Source: CAZCCC01 sp964535715
GTDB lineage: Bacteria > Patescibacteriota > Patescibacteriia > Buchananbacterales > UBA6539
DNA: 12,888 nt
Direction of reading: 5' to 3'
Assembly: GCA_964535715.1 (NCBI GenBank)
Contig: CAZHUO010000033.1
Location: 1 to 12,888 of the forward strand
This document shows positions 11,407 to 12,888 of the stretch, in pieces. The translations under genes and the position numbers were made by a program. Position 1 is the first letter of the stretch. Every line of letters begins with the position of its first letter. The notes beneath the pieces were generated by a model. The model made no database searches and had not been told where the DNA came from. It saw nothing but the letters and a program-made list of their open reading frames with translations.

Positions 11407-11437
11407 AAACCGTCCGCTTCTTGGGGGCGGTTTTTTT
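11407..11437 (+). terminator. Terminator of paralogue 2
   Basis: CCGTCC (11410-11415) and GGGCGG (11425-11430) with a GCTTCTTGG loop, followed by T7. It differs from the terminator of paralogue 1 by a single extra G. Confidence 0.88.
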
Positions 11438-11477
11438 ATTACTACGAAATACTAATCTTTACTTTTACTACGAATAC

Positions 11478-11581
11478 CCGCTTCGACTCGCCAAGAGTAA
11501 CCCCGAAGCGAGGCGAGCGAATTTTACGAATATACGAATAGTCAAAAGCTGATAAAAGTAAATTAGAAGCAGGTAAAAAAA
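11478..11581 (+). repeat. CGCTTCGACTCGCC repeat, copy D2
   Basis: Second copy of the 10267-10362 element. CGCTTCG (11479-11485) pairs with CGAAGCG (11504-11510) and CTCGCC (11487-11492) with GGCGAG (11512-11517); the pairs cross each other. Confidence 0.7.
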
Positions 11582-11631
11582 CCTAATGTCTAGAGCCTAA
11601 ATCCTAGAGCCTAAAGTCTAGTGCCTAAAAC
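11581..11631. repeat. CCTAAAG/CCTAGAG repeats
   Basis: Tandem degenerate units such as TAGAGCCTAAATCCTAGAGC, same family as 1670-1716 and 10405-10425. Confidence 0.65.
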
Positions 11632-11682
11632 TCAACACCCACCTGTGCATACTTTGTGGCTAACTTTAGCTAAACAGCCCCC

Positions 11683-11711
11683 TTGACAAGGTTTAACAAA
11701 AAATGTAAGCT
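11683..11711 (+). promoter_or_regulatory. Candidate rRNA operon promoter
   Basis: A perfect TTGACA (11683-11688) is followed after 17 bases by TAAGCT preceded by TG. The -10 is poor, but no better promoter is seen before 16S. If correct, the rRNA leader is about 410 nt. Confidence 0.4.
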
Positions 11712-12128
11712 TATTTTGTTAATGATTAACCTTAAAAATTTCAGCCAAAATACATTAAAAATTTGTTTTTTAAGCCTAAGGTTTGAGAAAAAACAGTGGG
11801 GTCTAATTTAACAGTTAACAGTTTACATTTAACAGTTAACTACCAAAACAGATTTGATTCCTCTGTTTTTTCTTCAGCCAATAAGTGCAAATTGAAGAAA
11901 AATAGCGAACATTAACAACTTCTCGATATTCCAAACGAATTTGGAATCCTTATATTTTCATCGAGAAAACCACAAAACAGCATTAATCCCCAATACAAAT
12001 TTTAAAGGCGGCAACTGCCTTGCACATAACAGTTAACAGTTAATATTTAACAGTTAACTTCTTTGCAAAGTTGCATTTATGCAGTTGATTTTGTTCAGTT
12101 AAATTGTTAACTGTCAACTGTCAACTGT
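11689..12128 (+). other. rRNA operon leader region, non-coding
   Basis: No reading frame is credible here. The stretch holds two TAACAGTTAA arrays (11807-11840 and 12027-12060), a third in inverted orientation directly before 16S (12104-12132), a weak U-tailed hairpin AAAACAG/CTGTTTT (11845-11869), an overlapping hairpin TTTTTCTTCA/TGAAGAAAAA (11867-11902) and a bulged hairpin TTCTCGAT/ATCGAGAA with inner ATTCCAAA/TTTGGAAT (11920-11967). These probably belong to the precursor of 16S. Confidence 0.55.

Positions 12129-12888
<760 letters not shown>

Overview
The window looks like a piece of a Patescibacteria (Candidate Phyla Radiation) chromosome. The strongest evidence is the 16S rRNA gene entering at the right edge (from about 12129). 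It is clearly bacterial but divergent, with GGCTGCAGTCAAGAATATT in place of the usual GGCAGCAGTGGGGAATATT and one mismatch in the universal 515 site. Supporting evidence is the AT-rich sequence, poorly developed ribosome binding sites, intergenic gaps full of palindromic repeats, and secreted proteins built from AWYVNP-type repeats plus calcium-loop repeats, a style I associate with this group. An ABY1-like lineage is possible, but I cannot establish that here. The standard genetic code fits (TGA ends the aldo/keto reductase gene).

Layout. The left part (about 195-2420) is on the minus strand: a trxA-trxB operon with its own promoter and terminator, then a single gene for a small membrane-anchored protein, also with promoter and terminator. 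From 2547 everything reads on the plus strand: trmD (tRNA m1G37 methyltransferase), an unknown coiled-coil protein with a degenerate phosphoribosyltransferase-like region, an aldo/keto reductase, and a 770-residue secreted protein ending in a DsbA-like thioredoxin domain (CPYC). Three further exported or anchored proteins follow (8123, 9326 and 10783), each in its own transcription unit. They are separated by 400-660 bp gaps rich in repeats. The last gap is the leader of the rRNA operon, then partial 16S.

How the genes work together. A cytoplasmic thioredoxin/thioredoxin reductase pair, an exported DsbA-like fusion and secreted proteins with cysteine pairs suggest a thiol-disulfide theme, although they are not one operon. 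The most unusual part is 7.98-11.44 kb. Two paralogous cassettes share 135 bp of upstream sequence with no indels, a promoter whose spacer carries a run of 8-9 G, an anchor of 29 identical residues (codons 14-42), a C-terminal WYV(K/R)Y end and a near-identical terminator, while the exposed middle has diverged strongly. This looks like a small family of surface proteins with a potentially phase-variable promoter. The second cassette is separated from the first by a secreted two-domain protein gene lying between two ~250 bp direct repeats.

Intergenic DNA is almost entirely repeats: a 120 bp imperfect palindrome in two copies (3 mismatches in 120), a GCGGYGAT hairpin in three copies with a compensatory base change, TAACAGTTAA arrays in the rRNA leader and at the left edge, CCTAAAG heptamer runs, and REP-like TTCAGGATGACA palindromes. 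Sequence of the same style appears inside the trmD reading frame at two places.
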